A stretch of 16,311 bases of DNA from CAIWXH01 sp964555675 (GTDB taxonomy: Bacteria > Chloroflexota > Chloroflexia > Chloroflexales > Chloroflexaceae). Shown in pieces: positions 1-8,100 of the stretch (the stretch's first letter is position 1; each line of letters starts with the position of its first letter). The position numbers and the translations under genes were made by a program. Where the stretch lies: the NCBI GenBank assembly GCA_964555675.1, contig CAZKTU010000139.1:1-16311 (forward strand). The letters run 5' to 3'. A model generated the notes under the pieces. It did not search any database. It saw only the letters and a program-made list of their open reading frames with translations, and was not told the origin of the DNA.

Positions 1-2
1 TA

Positions 3-1325
3 CTAGGGATAAATGCGGTAAAGCATACGCGGGAAGGGGATGGTCTCGCGGATATGGCGCGTCCCGGTGATCCAGGCGACGGCCCGCTCGATGCCCATGC
101 CGAAACCGCTGTGGGGGACAGTCCCATAGCGCCGCAGGTCAAGGTACCACTGGTAGTCGGCGACGTCGAGCCCGTGCTCGACGATCCGCCGCTCGAGGAG
201 GGCCGGGTCGTGGATGCGCTGGGAGCCGCCGATGATCTCGCCATAGCCCTCGGGCGCCAGCAGGTCCGCGCAGAGGGCCACCTCGGGCCGGCTCGGATCG
301 GGCTCCATGTAGAAGGCCTTGATCGCCGCGGGGTAGCGCTCGACGAATACGGGCCGGTCGAACTTCGAGGCGATCAGCTGCTCGTGGGGTGCGCCGAAGT
401 CCTCGCCCCAGGGGATGGGCGTGGCCCCTTCGACCTCCCCGGGGTTGGCCGCGATCAGGGCGATCGCGTCGTCGTAGCTAATGCGGGGGAAGGGCGGCAG
501 GCAGCGCTCGAGCACGGCTGTGTTGCGCTCGAGCACCCTGAGGTCCTCACCGCGGCGCTCCAGCACGCGCTGCACGATGGCGCTGACAAAGTGCTCCTGG
601 AGGACGAGGTTATCGTCGTGGGAGGCGAAGGCGACCTCGGGCTCGATCATCCAGAACTCGGTCAGGTGGCGGCGCGTCTTGCTCTTCTCGGCCCGAAAGG
701 TCGGCCCAAAGCAGTAGACCTTGCCGAAGCTCATCATGCCCGCCTCGACATAGAGTTGGCCCGTCTGGGCCAGATAAGCCTTGCCGAGGTCGAAGTAGTC
801 GGTGGCGAACAGGTTGCTGGTGCCCTCGGCGGCGGTGGCCGTCAGGATGGGCGAGTCGAACCTGATGAAGCCCTGGGCGTTCAGCCACTCCTGGGCGGCC
901 GCAATCACCTCGGCCCTGATCCGCAGCAGGGCGTTCTGCTTCGCCGACCTAACCCAGAGGTGGCGGTGCTCCATCAGAAACTCGACGCCGTGCTCTTTGG
1001 GGGAGATGGGGTACTCGTGGCTAGGCCCGACGGCCTCCAGGTCTTGCACGTCGAGCTCGAAGCCGCCAGGGGCGCGCTCGTCGGCGCGCACGGTGCCGGT
1101 GATGCGGCACGAGGCCTCCTGGCTCAGGTGCTGGGCGGTGACGAAGGCCTCCTCGCTGACATTTTTCTTGAAGACGACACACTGGATCGTGCTGCTGCCG
1201 TCGCGCAGCAGCAAGAAGACGAGCTTGCCTTTTTCGGTCTTGTTATACACCCAGCCTGCCAGAGTCACGACCTGACCAACGTGGCTGGCAATCTGCGCGA
1301 TCGAGGTGGTTGGCATCAATGACAT
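3..1325 (-). CDS. asnS: Asparaginyl-tRNA synthetase (class IIb)
   Basis: Charges tRNA-Asn with asparagine using ATP in the cytoplasm. The 440-residue product has an N-terminal OB-fold anticodon-binding domain (about residues 15-100, with AGWVYNKTEKGK) followed by a class II catalytic core. Motif 2 is visible as FGPTFRAEKSKTRRH (R211, E213) and motif 3 as GFGMGIER (407-414, R414). The stretch HLTEFWMIEPE after motif 2 is typical of AsnRS rather than AspRS. Length and layout match the compact Thermus-type enzyme (about 438 residues, from memory), without the insertions of the E. coli form. The start at 1325 is supported by CAGGAG six bases upstream; the ATG at 1316 lacks such spacing. It diverges from the M20 peptidase gene. 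The TAG stop lies at the window edge, so anything downstream is unseen. Presence of asnS argues for direct charging of tRNA-Asn. Very sure. Confidence 0.97.
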   Translation of the reverse strand: MSLMPTTSIAQIASHVGQVVTLAGWVYNKTEKGKLVFLLLRDGSSTIQCVVFKKNVSEEAFVTAQHLSQEASCRITGTVRADERAPGGFELDVQDLEAVGPSHEYPISPKEHGVEFLMEHRHLWVRSAKQNALLRIRAEVIAAAQEWLNAQGFIRFDSPILTATAAEGTSNLFATDYFDLGKAYLAQTGQLYVEAGMMSFGKVYCFGPTFRAEKSKTRRHLTEFWMIEPEVAFASHDDNLVLQEHFVSAIVQRVLERRGEDLRVLERNTAVLERCLPPFPRISYDDAIALIAANPGEVEGATPIPWGEDFGAPHEQLIASKFDRPVFVERYPAAIKAFYMEPDPSRPEVALCADLLAPEGYGEIIGGSQRIHDPALLERRIVEHGLDVADYQWYLDLRRYGTVPHSGFGMGIERAVAWITGTRHIRETIPFPRMLYRIYP

Positions 1326-1365
1326 CCTGTGCTCCTGGGCTACGCTAGGCAGACTCGTGCGCGTC

Positions 1366-1395
1366 AGTATGCCACGATTCTATCATGGCTGGCAA
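1366..1395 (-). promoter_or_regulatory. Possible asnS promoter
   Basis: On the minus strand TTGCCA (1395-1390) and CATACT (1371-1366) are separated by 18 bp, a moderate match to the housekeeping sigma consensus. Transcription would begin near 1359, giving a leader of about 34 nt before the asnS start. Its -35 abuts the -35 of the divergent promoter. This is pattern matching only. Confidence 0.35.
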
Positions 1396-1396
1396 A

Positions 1397-1425
1397 TTGA
1401 CAGGGCCACGCGGATGCGCAATAAT
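1397..1425 (+). promoter_or_regulatory. Probable sigma70-type promoter of the M20 peptidase gene
   Basis: A perfect TTGACA (1397-1402) is followed after 17 bp by AATAAT (1420-1425, five of six bases of TATAAT). Both spacing and sequence are close to ideal for a housekeeping sigma factor. The predicted transcript starts near 1432 and has a leader of about 75 nt before the ATG at 1507. The downstream ATG choice agrees with this, because an upstream in-frame start at 1306 would lie before the promoter. Confidence 0.6.
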
Positions 1426-1506
1426 TCGGCTTACGCCCTCGTCGCGCGGCTACATTGCCCTCGACCATGGTACGCCGACTATCTGTCCTCCTTGGAGAGG
1501 GATTCT

Positions 1507-2658
1507 ATGGATATCCAGCGCTGGCGCGACGATCCGGCCGTCCGGCGAGCACTGGCCGAGCTCGCCGACTACCGGCCTGTTCTCGAGACGGCGATCGCGG
1601 TGCAGCAGGTGCCGGCGCCCACCTTCGATGAGGCTGAGCGCTCCGCCCTTGTGTTCGACCGCCTGCGCGCCCTCGGCCTTGCCGATGTCGAGACCGATGA
1701 GTTGGGTAATGTGTATGGCCGCCGTGCCGGCCGTGGCTCGCGGCCCGCTCTGCTGATCGCCGCCCACCTTGATACAGTTTTCCCCCGCGACACCGACCTG
1801 CGCCTGCGCTACGATGGCGATCGCGTCTATGGTCCCGGCCTCGGCGACAACAGTACCGGGGTGGCCGGCCTGATCCACCTGGCCCAGGTGATGCAGCGCC
1901 ACGATCTGCCGAACCAGGGGGATATCTGGTTCGTGGCCAATGTGGGCGAGGAGGGCCTGGGCGATCTGCGCGGTATTAGGGCCGCCGTTAGCCGCCTGCG
2001 TCAGCGCATTGGGTGTGTGATTGCCCTCGAGGGCTGTGACTTCGGTACGTTGCATCACCAGGCAATCGGAGTGCGCCGCTATCGGATTGAGGCTGCCGCA
2101 CCCGGGGGCCACTCGTGGGGTAACTTTGGCACGCCCAGTGCCATCCACGCCCTGGTGCGCCTGGCTGCCCGCATCGCCGAGTTGCCCGTCCCGCGCGCGC
2201 CTCGCACAACCTATAACATTGGTGTGATCGAAGGCGGCACGTCGGTGAATACAATCGCCGAGCGCGCCAGTTTGCTGCTCGACATGCGCTCGGTGAACTC
2301 GAACGCTCTCGCCGAGCTGATCAGCCAGGTCGATCGCCTCGTCGCTGCGGCCGCCGCCGAGACCCCTGAGGTGCTGATCAATGTCGCGACGGTGGGCAAC
2401 CGGCCCTCGGGCTCGATCGCCCGCGACCATCCTCTGGTCCAGGCCGCCGTCGCCGCCTATCACACTGTGGGCGCCAACGTCAGCTACCAGCAGAGCAGCA
2501 CTGACGCCAATATCCCGTTGAGCCTGGGTATCCCCGCAGTCTGTATTGGCCTGACTGATGGCGGCAACGCCCATCGCCACGACGAGTTCATCCAGCCCGC
2601 AAACCTCGGCCGCGGACTCCAGGCCCTCTTGCTCCTGGCTCTCGCCGCCAGCGAGTAG
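1507..2658 (+). CDS. M20-family metallopeptidase (PepT/ArgE-like)
   Basis: Predicted two-zinc cytoplasmic amidohydrolase or peptidase of 383 residues; no signal peptide. Metal-site motifs typical of M20 are in order: AAHLDTVF (H87, D89), GPGLGDNSTG (bridging D114), VGEEG (catalytic E148, metal E149) and a C-terminal GGNAHRHDE (H356). The lid or dimerisation domain lies at about 182-285 and contains GGHSWGNFG (H202, placed where M20 dimers share a His). The closest group appears to be tripeptidase T-like or carboxypeptidase-like M20 proteins; the true substrate cannot be read from the sequence. The start at 1507 is chosen because GGAGAGG (1494-1500) sits six bases upstream and the reading frame before it lacks conserved sequence and overlaps asnS. 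It stands alone between a divergent and a convergent neighbour. Family assignment is firm, substrate unknown. Confidence 0.92.
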   Translation: MDIQRWRDDPAVRRALAELADYRPVLETAIAVQQVPAPTFDEAERSALVFDRLRALGLADVETDELGNVYGRRAGRGSRPALLIAAHLDTVFPRDTDLRLRYDGDRVYGPGLGDNSTGVAGLIHLAQVMQRHDLPNQGDIWFVANVGEEGLGDLRGIRAAVSRLRQRIGCVIALEGCDFGTLHHQAIGVRRYRIEAAAPGGHSWGNFGTPSAIHALVRLAARIAELPVPRAPRTTYNIGVIEGGTSVNTIAERASLLLDMRSVNSNALAELISQVDRLVAAAAAETPEVLINVATVGNRPSGSIARDHPLVQAAVAAYHTVGANVSYQQSSTDANIPLSLGIPAVCIGLTDGGNAHRHDEFIQPANLGRGLQALLLLALAASE

Positions 2659-2666
2659 CGGTCTCG

Positions 2667-2682
2667 TGTTTCACGTGAAACA
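2667..2682. promoter_or_regulatory. parS: parS centromere site 1
   Basis: The 16 bp read TGTTTCACGTGAAACA, a perfect palindrome identical to the chromosomal parS consensus (TGTTNCACGTGAAACA) bound by ParB, the CTP-dependent sliding clamp of the ParABS segregation system. The site begins 9 bp after the M20 stop codon, outside any gene. An exact match of this length plus a second identical copy nearby makes chance very unlikely. ParA and ParB are not encoded in the window. Confidence 0.93.
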
Positions 2683-2758
2683 GCGGCTTCTCCCGCGAAG
2701 CTGAGGCGTTGCTCATGACTGGAGCCGGCAAGATGCGGCGCTTTCGTCAGATGTCGCT

Positions 2759-2774
2759 TGTTTCACGTGAAACA
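2759..2774. promoter_or_regulatory. parS: parS centromere site 2
   Basis: A second exact TGTTTCACGTGAAACA, centre 92 bp from the first copy. The bases flanking the two copies differ, so this is not simply a longer duplicated segment; the core itself is conserved. Paired parS sites in a noncoding gap are typical of chromosomal ParB loading zones. Confidence 0.93.
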
Positions 2775-2782
2775 GATGATGA

Positions 2783-2818
2783 GGAGCTTGCACGCTGGCA
2801 CAACGCGCAGCAAGCTCC
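2783..2818. repeat. Inverted repeat, 9-bp arms
   Basis: GGAGCTTGC (2783-2791) is exactly complementary to GCAAGCTCC (2810-2818) across an 18-nt loop. The right arm runs into a second tandem CAAGCTCC copy ending at 2826. No T-tract follows on either strand, so it is a poor intrinsic terminator. It could be a DNA cruciform, a protein site, or part of a small repeat element. Confidence 0.55.
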
Positions 2819-2846
2819 CAAGCTCCGATAGCCACGAGCAGGTTGG

Positions 2847-2931
2847 TTGAGCCCGCATCGTATTGCCTTCGACAAGCTCAGGTAACCGCCGGCTGAGCCT
2901 GTCGAAGCCGGACGAAAGGACACGGGCTCAA
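2847..2931. repeat. Nested inverted repeat with TTCGACAAGCTCAG-type arms
   Basis: The inner arms CTTCGACAAGCTCAG (2867-2881) and CTGAGCCTGTCGAAG (2893-2907) pair with one mismatch around an 11-nt loop. An outer perfect 9-bp pair, TTGAGCCCG (2847-2855) and CGGGCTCAA (2923-2931), encloses them. From memory, the inner sequence is a type of dispersed intergenic palindrome seen in many high-GC genomes. It lies between two convergent genes and may fold in either transcript and act as a bidirectional 3' end. No transposase or target duplication is visible. Confidence 0.6.
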
Positions 2932-2979
2932 TCGTTCCGCTCTCCGCCGTAATCTCCCAATCTCCGTTATATCTGGCCT

Positions 2980-4356
2980 CTATTCGCCCCGCTCGTCATA
3001 CCAGCTGCCGAGGGTCGGTCTGTAGCCTCCCTCGCCGTCCGGATCGAGTCTGATGTAGGTGAACAGCGTCGTATAGTTCTCCTCGTCGCCGATCTCCGAC
3101 CAGCTGTAGCTGCGCACGCCCTCATCACGCAGGTGCCGCGTCCAGGTCCCGCTGTTGAAGTAAAAACCCCTACTGCCGTCGAACCGCTCGATCGGGCCCA
3201 GGTGGCCGTCCAGGGGCCCGTGAGTGTGGCCCATGATCACCGTGGTGAGCGAGGGGTCGAGCTCCAGTAGTTCGCGCGCCGCGCCTCGATACGCGTCATC
3301 CTCGCCCCCGCCGCCGCCCAGCACCACCTCGCCGCCCGGTACAACCACCACATCGTCAAGCCTCAGCGAGGCGGCGCCGCCGAGCAGCGCCCCGAGCTCG
3401 GCCTGGCTTGCCCCGCGCAGCACGCGCTCGAACTCCGCTCGCGCGCTGGGATCGGCCAGTTGCGCCCGCACAGCCGCCTGGAGCGCCGGGTCCTCAATCG
3501 CGGCCGCCACCACTGCCGCGTCTGGCTCCAGCAGTTCGCCCGTCTCCTCCTCGGCCGCCCCGCCAAGCAGCGGCGGTAGGCCGCTCGTCAGCAGAAAGCG
3601 GACCACCAGGCCGACGGCCGTCGCCGTAAAGAGGAAGTCGTTGCGCAGACCTAGCTTTACCACCCGCAGGATCGGCTTGACGTTGTCGATGAACCAGCGC
3701 TCCTGCTCGAGTTGGTTGTACACCTTGTCGACGAAGAGCGTGCCCCAGCAGCGCTTCAGGCGGCGCGTCCCCCTACGGTCGTAGCCGAATGGGTCGCTCA
3801 TCTGGTCACCGAAGCGGTTGGCCCTGTCGTACTCATGGCCGTGCTCGATATGGACCCTGCCCGAGGGGCCGCGCCCGAGCTGATAGCTGTACTCGACCAG
3901 GCGCAGGTCGCCGCATGAGCCCGGGGGGTAGATAGCATCGAAGACCAGAGCCCAGACCCCGTCCCACAGCAGGTCGATGTCGTGGTTGCCCGCGATGATC
4001 GTGACCGAGTTCCCCTCCATCATGAAGCGGCGCAGGCCCTCGAAGACCTCGGGGTGCCCGCTCGAGATCTGTGGCTCGAGCCCGAGGATAACCCGCGTCC
4101 GCCTGATCGACTCCTCTTCCGTGCTCCCAAGGTGATCCTCCGGCGAGGCCAGCCCGATCTCGGGCAGAGTCTGGCAGTACTCCAGAAAGTCGCCGGCGAT
4201 CACCAACTCCACAGGGCTCCCTGTCGTGCCGATCGCGTTGAGGAAGCGCACGAACTCGTCCCCCGCCGTGAAGTCCTCCAGCGGATCGAGCTCGCCGTTC
4301 GGTAGCCAGCCGGGTCCAAGGTGTAGGTCGCTTACTACGTAGACCGCTCTGTCCAT
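2980..4356 (-). CDS. Calcineurin-like metallophosphoesterase with central insertion
   Basis: Predicted dinuclear-metal phosphoesterase of 458 residues. All core blocks are present: SDLHLG (D10, H12), AGDFLEY (D56), AGNHDID (N124, H125), EHGHEYD (H172, H174) and MGHTHGP (H377, H379). The order and the GDFLE form recall the LpxH/YfcE-like branch, but the protein is much longer than LpxH and no lipid A genes are nearby, so the substrate is unknown. Between the fourth and fifth motifs is an insertion of about 170 residues: a hydrophobic stretch at 241-264 that may touch the membrane, an Ala/Leu/Glu-rich helical part (265-333) and a glycine run (347-351). The start is supported by GGGAGG plus a nearer GAGG before the ATG. 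It converges on the M20 gene and diverges from the 4526 operon. Confidence 0.88.
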   Translation of the reverse strand: MDRAVYVVSDLHLGPGWLPNGELDPLEDFTAGDEFVRFLNAIGTTGSPVELVIAGDFLEYCQTLPEIGLASPEDHLGSTEEESIRRTRVILGLEPQISSGHPEVFEGLRRFMMEGNSVTIIAGNHDIDLLWDGVWALVFDAIYPPGSCGDLRLVEYSYQLGRGPSGRVHIEHGHEYDRANRFGDQMSDPFGYDRRGTRRLKRCWGTLFVDKVYNQLEQERWFIDNVKPILRVVKLGLRNDFLFTATAVGLVVRFLLTSGLPPLLGGAAEEETGELLEPDAAVVAAAIEDPALQAAVRAQLADPSARAEFERVLRGASQAELGALLGGAASLRLDDVVVVPGGEVVLGGGGGEDDAYRGAARELLELDPSLTTVIMGHTHGPLDGHLGPIERFDGSRGFYFNSGTWTRHLRDEGVRSYSWSEIGDEENYTTLFTYIRLDPDGEGGYRPTLGSWYDERGE

Positions 4357-4373
4357 GTGCGCCTCGTCCTCCC

Positions 4374-4402
4374 TTGTCTGTGTTGCTGCTATCGCCTATC
4401 AT
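4374..4402 (+). promoter_or_regulatory. Possible promoter of the 4526-10859 operon
   Basis: TTGTCT (4374-4379) and TATCAT (4397-4402) are separated by exactly 17 bp, matching four and five bases of the housekeeping consensus. The -10 overlaps the proposed -10 of the divergent metallophosphoesterase gene. Transcription would start near 4409, about 117 nt before the chosen GTG. Confidence 0.4.
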
Positions 4403-4406
4403 AGCA
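4398..4406 (-). promoter_or_regulatory. Possible extended -10 promoter of the metallophosphoesterase gene
   Basis: On the minus strand TGC precedes TATGAT (4403-4398), giving an extended -10 motif. No good -35 is found 16-18 bp upstream. The transcript would begin near 4391 with a leader of about 35 nt. Confidence 0.3.
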
Positions 4407-4525
4407 CGCAGCCCCTGCCCCGTTTCGGCGACCGACTACAGACGACCGTCGCAGACCTGCCCTGCCTTTATCGGTCGTCAGTCGTCAGAACTCGGCTCGC
4501 CCCTTGTACTCATGGTGATGTTATC

Positions 4526-5089
4526 GTGCCACCCCTCCCTGGCCTCGCCGACACCCTCGCCTTCGCCGATGGCGTTGCCTCGGCGGGCCAGAGTTGCCTC
4601 GTCCCCCGCGCCCTCGCCGATGCCTCCCTGCCCTGGCTTGCCGCCGTCGGCGCCGGCTATGCCCAATTCCTCGCCCATCTGCCCCTGATCGCCGTCGTCC
4701 CTCGGCCCGGCGGTGGCCATAGTGTTGGCCTCGCCTTCGCCCCTCGCCTCTTGCGCCTGCTCAGCTTCGCCCCACCCTACCTCGCGCAGGCCAGGGGCGG
4801 GCGCGAGCTACGCTACCCTATTGTCGGCGGCCTCCTGTCCCGCGCCTCTGGCGGCCACCTCGCCTTTGGCATCGCCCCCGAGGGCGCCCAGGCCCGCCTC
4901 TGGATCGAGGTCCGCGCCTTCAGCCCCCGCCTCGGCCTCGGACCGCTCTACTTCCTTACCCAGGCCCAGTTCCACCGCCTGATCACCCTGGCCTATCTGC
5001 GCCGGGTCGCGCGCCCCCTCCTTGAGTGCGAAATGGTACACTCTCATGGCCAGCCGCTGAAACCCGGGGGCATTGCCGGCGAAGGGTGA
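4526..5089 (+). CDS. Hypothetical protein, 187 residues
   Basis: I do not recognise this protein. Codons from 4526 onward have the strong G/C third-position bias of the neighbouring genes, while the frame upstream does not, so the coding part begins about here. No ATG is available until near the end; the GTG at 4526 follows GGTGA (4514-4518) at seven bases and is the best start. The product is rich in Ala, Leu, Pro and Gly, with hydrophobic patches at about 50-64 but no clear membrane helix or signal peptide, and a basic segment near LRRVARP. It is first in a same-strand series with the GH31 gene 60 bp downstream, so a link to carbohydrate metabolism is possible but unproven. The exact start is uncertain. 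Confidence 0.7.
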   Translation: MPPLPGLADTLAFADGVASAGQSCLVPRALADASLPWLAAVGAGYAQFLAHLPLIAVVPRPGGGHSVGLAFAPRLLRLLSFAPPYLAQARGGRELRYPIVGGLLSRASGGHLAFGIAPEGAQARLWIEVRAFSPRLGLGPLYFLTQAQFHRLITLAYLRRVARPLLECEMVHSHGQPLKPGGIAGEG

Positions 5090-5149
5090 GTGGTTCGCGC
5101 TGCAGCATGTGCGCCCCCCCCATCAGCCTAATCCCCGAACGGAGCTCGT

Positions 5150-8100
5150 ATGTCCTCAGCCGACTTCTTTGCTCGCGTCGCCATGCCGAGCGAGCCCCTA
5201 CCTAACCCTGATGCGGTCGTCACCCTCGGCGATTGTCGCTTCACCGTTCTCACCCCCCGCCTGCTGCGCCTCGAATGGGCGCCGGGCGGCGCTCACGATG
5301 ACCGCCCCAGCTATGCCTTCCCGCGCCGCGCCGCGCCGCCGCCCCCATTCCACTTCTCAGTGAGTGAGCATACCCTCACCCTCGACACTGGCGTCCTCAG
5401 GCTCACCCGTACCGGGCTCGCAGGGGCGTTGAGCGCCGAAAACCTGCAGATCACCCTCAACCTCGGCGGCGCTCAGGTCACCTGGCGCCCCGGCGACGAC
5501 GACCCGCACAACTTGCGCGGCGCCCGCCGTACCCTCGACGGCTGCCGCGGCGAGGCCGCCCTTGACCCCGGCCTCCTCTCGCGCTCCGGCTGGTCCCTCT
5601 TTGACGATAGCCCCAGTCCTCGCTTTGATCCGGAGACGGGCTGGGTGCAGGCCCGCGCCGAGGGCGAACGCCAGGACTGGTACTTCTTCGGCTATGGCCA
5701 CGAGTACACCGCCGCCCTCGCCGACTACGCGCGCTTCGGCGGCCCCGTGCCCATGATCCCCCGCTGGGCCCTCGGCGCGTGGTGGTCCCGCTACTGGGCC
5801 TATAGCGAACAAGACCTGCGCGACCTCGTCGGCGAGTTCGCCGCTCACGATCTCCCCCTCGATATCCTCGTCGTCGATATGGATTGGCACACCCCCGAGA
5901 GTTGGACCGGCTACACCTGGAATCGCACCCTCTTCCCCGACCCCCCTGCCTTCCTCGCCTGGCTCCATGCCCAGGGTCTGCGCACCACCCTCAATCTGCA
6001 CCCCGCCCTGGGTGTGCAGACTCACGAGGCGATCCACCCCGCCTTCGCCGCCGCCCTCGGCGTCGACCCCGGCCGCGATATTCCGTTTCGTATCAGCGAC
6101 CAGGCCTTCACGCGTAACTACTTCGAACTCCTCCATCACCCCATCGAGGACCAGGGCCTCGACTTCTGGTGGATGGACTGGCAGCAAGGCCGCTCCTCCG
6201 AGCTGCCCGGCCTCGACCCCCTGCCCTGGCTGAACCACCTCCACTACCACGACATGCGCCGCCGCCCCGGCCTCAGGCCGATGATCTTCTCGCGTTGGGG
6301 TGGGCTCGGCAACCACCGCTACCCAATCGGCTTCTCCGGCGATACCTTCGCCACCTGGGAGGCCCTGCGCTTCCAGCCCTACTTCACCGCGACGGCCGCC
6401 AACGTCCTCTACGGCTGGTGGAGCCACGATATCGGCGGCCACTTCGGCATCTGTGAGCCCGAGCTCTACGCGCGCTGGATTCAGCTTGGCGCCCTCAGTC
6501 CCATCCTGCGCCTCCACTCCACCAATGACCCCGCCGCCGAGCGCCGCCCCTGGGCTTTCCCGCCCCCCGTCCTCGCGGCCGCCCGCCAGGCCTTTCAAAC
6601 CCGCTACGAGCTCCTCCCCTATCTCTACACCCTGGCCCGCGTCCACCACGAGCAGGCCCTCGCGCCCTGTCGCCCGCTCTACTATCGCTGGCCCGCCGAT
6701 GAGGCCGCCTATGTCGCCCGCGAGCAGTATCTCCTCGGCGATCAGCTCCTCGTCGCCCCGATCGTCCAACCGGCCGACCCCGTCACTGGCCTCGCCCCCG
6801 CCGAGGTCTGGATTCCCCCCGGCGACTGGATCGAGCGCGCCACCGGCGAGCGCTTCAGCGGGCCCGCCTGGATGCGCCTCGTCGGTGACCTCCACGCGCT
6901 GCCCCAGCTTGTGCGCGCGGGCGGCATCCTGCCCCTCAACACGCCAACCCACCGCAGTCACCAGCAGCCCGCCGACCGCCTCACCCTCGCCGTCTTCCCG
7001 GGCCCCGAGGGGAGCCTGCGCCTCTACGCCGACGACGGCGTGAGCGAGCTCTATCGTGAGGGCCAGGGCGAGTGGACCCCCGTCAGCCTGCTGACCAGCC
7101 AGGACGGCCGGCGCGTCGAGCTCGCCATCAGCCCCGCCGAGGGCCACTGCCCCGCCCTGCCCCCCGAGCGGCACTACACCGTGCGCTTTATGTTCTCTCG
7201 CCCGCCCCGCGCCGTGCTCCTCGACGGGGCGCCCTACGCCGGCTGGCACTACGATGAGGCGGCCCAGGCGATCGTCGTCGAGCTCCCCCCTCGGTCCAGT
7301 GCGCTCGCCATAGCCCTCACCATCGCCGCCGACCAGCCTCTGAGTCTCCTCGGCGAGGAGCGCAACAGCGCCCTGCGCCTGCGTGACGCCGCTCGCCTCC
7401 TGGGCCTGCCCGTCGGCCCCGAGCTCAGCGAGCGCGCCGCCCTCCTCGAGCGCGCCCTCGCCGCCGACGCTCCCGGCCAGCGCAACGCTCTCGCCCGCCT
7501 CGGCGGCCCCTTCATGCGCGTCTTCGAGTACACGACGCCCGAAGATGCGTCCCGCTCTCTGGGCGCTCTCCTCGTCGCCGCCCCGCGCGACGGCTCGGCC
7601 GTGTCTGTCGCCGGGGTCTGGCGTATGACCGGGCCCGAGGGGCATCGCGAGCACCCCTTCGATTTGGGCGAGCTCCGCGCCGACGCCCTTGTCGCCGCCC
7701 CGTTTGCGTGGGCCCACGACAGGGCCACCCGCCGCTGGTCCCTCGACCTGCGCCTCACCTGGCAGGGGCGCGAGTTGCGCGAACACTTTACCGCCCAGAC
7801 CCTCTTCCCCACCATCGGCGCGTGGCGTACTGCCGCCATGCCGCCGGCTGAGGGCGAGCCTCTCGCCCGCATCCTCACCCCCGACGGCGCGCTCAATCCC
7901 GACCTGCCATGGCGGGCGGTCGCTCACGCCCCGGCCCACGGGGAGTTTCAGAACCTCACCGAGCGCTTCAACGTGCCGCTCAGCGCCTACGCCTACGAGC
8001 ACCGCGACGTTGACCTCGTCACCTATGCGGTCGCCGACATCGGCAGCCCCGACGAGCGCACCGTCCGCTTCGCCTACCAGTCCCCGCGCCCGGTTCGCAT

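Larger units (their letters stand above)
2659..2979. other. Palindrome-rich gap between convergent genes
   Basis: This 321-bp stretch carries no credible gene. It holds two parS palindromes, a weak hairpin just after the first (about 2684-2703), a 9-bp inverted repeat (2783-2818), a tandem 8-bp repeat CAAGCTCC (2811-2826) and a nested inverted repeat (2847-2931). It lies between two gene 3' ends, so no promoter is expected. No T-rich intrinsic terminator is obvious for either flanking gene; the hairpins may serve instead. Confidence 0.8.

Noticed and set aside
54..1322. A 422-codon open frame on the plus strand opposite asnS
   Set aside because: Low-complexity shadow of the asnS codon pattern; no domain visible.
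3..1325. Aspartyl- or lysyl-tRNA synthetase as alternative for the first gene
   Set aside because: The HLTEFWMIEPE block and compact length fit AsnRS; the AspRS-specific GAD insertion is missing.
1306..1506. N-terminal extension of the M20 peptidase
   Set aside because: The stretch overlaps asnS, contains the predicted promoter and has no family similarity; a good ribosome site precedes the ATG at 1507.
2847..2931. Insertion-sequence ends or a MITE
   Set aside because: No transposase, no target-site duplication and an imperfect inner arm; kept only as a dispersed-type inverted repeat.
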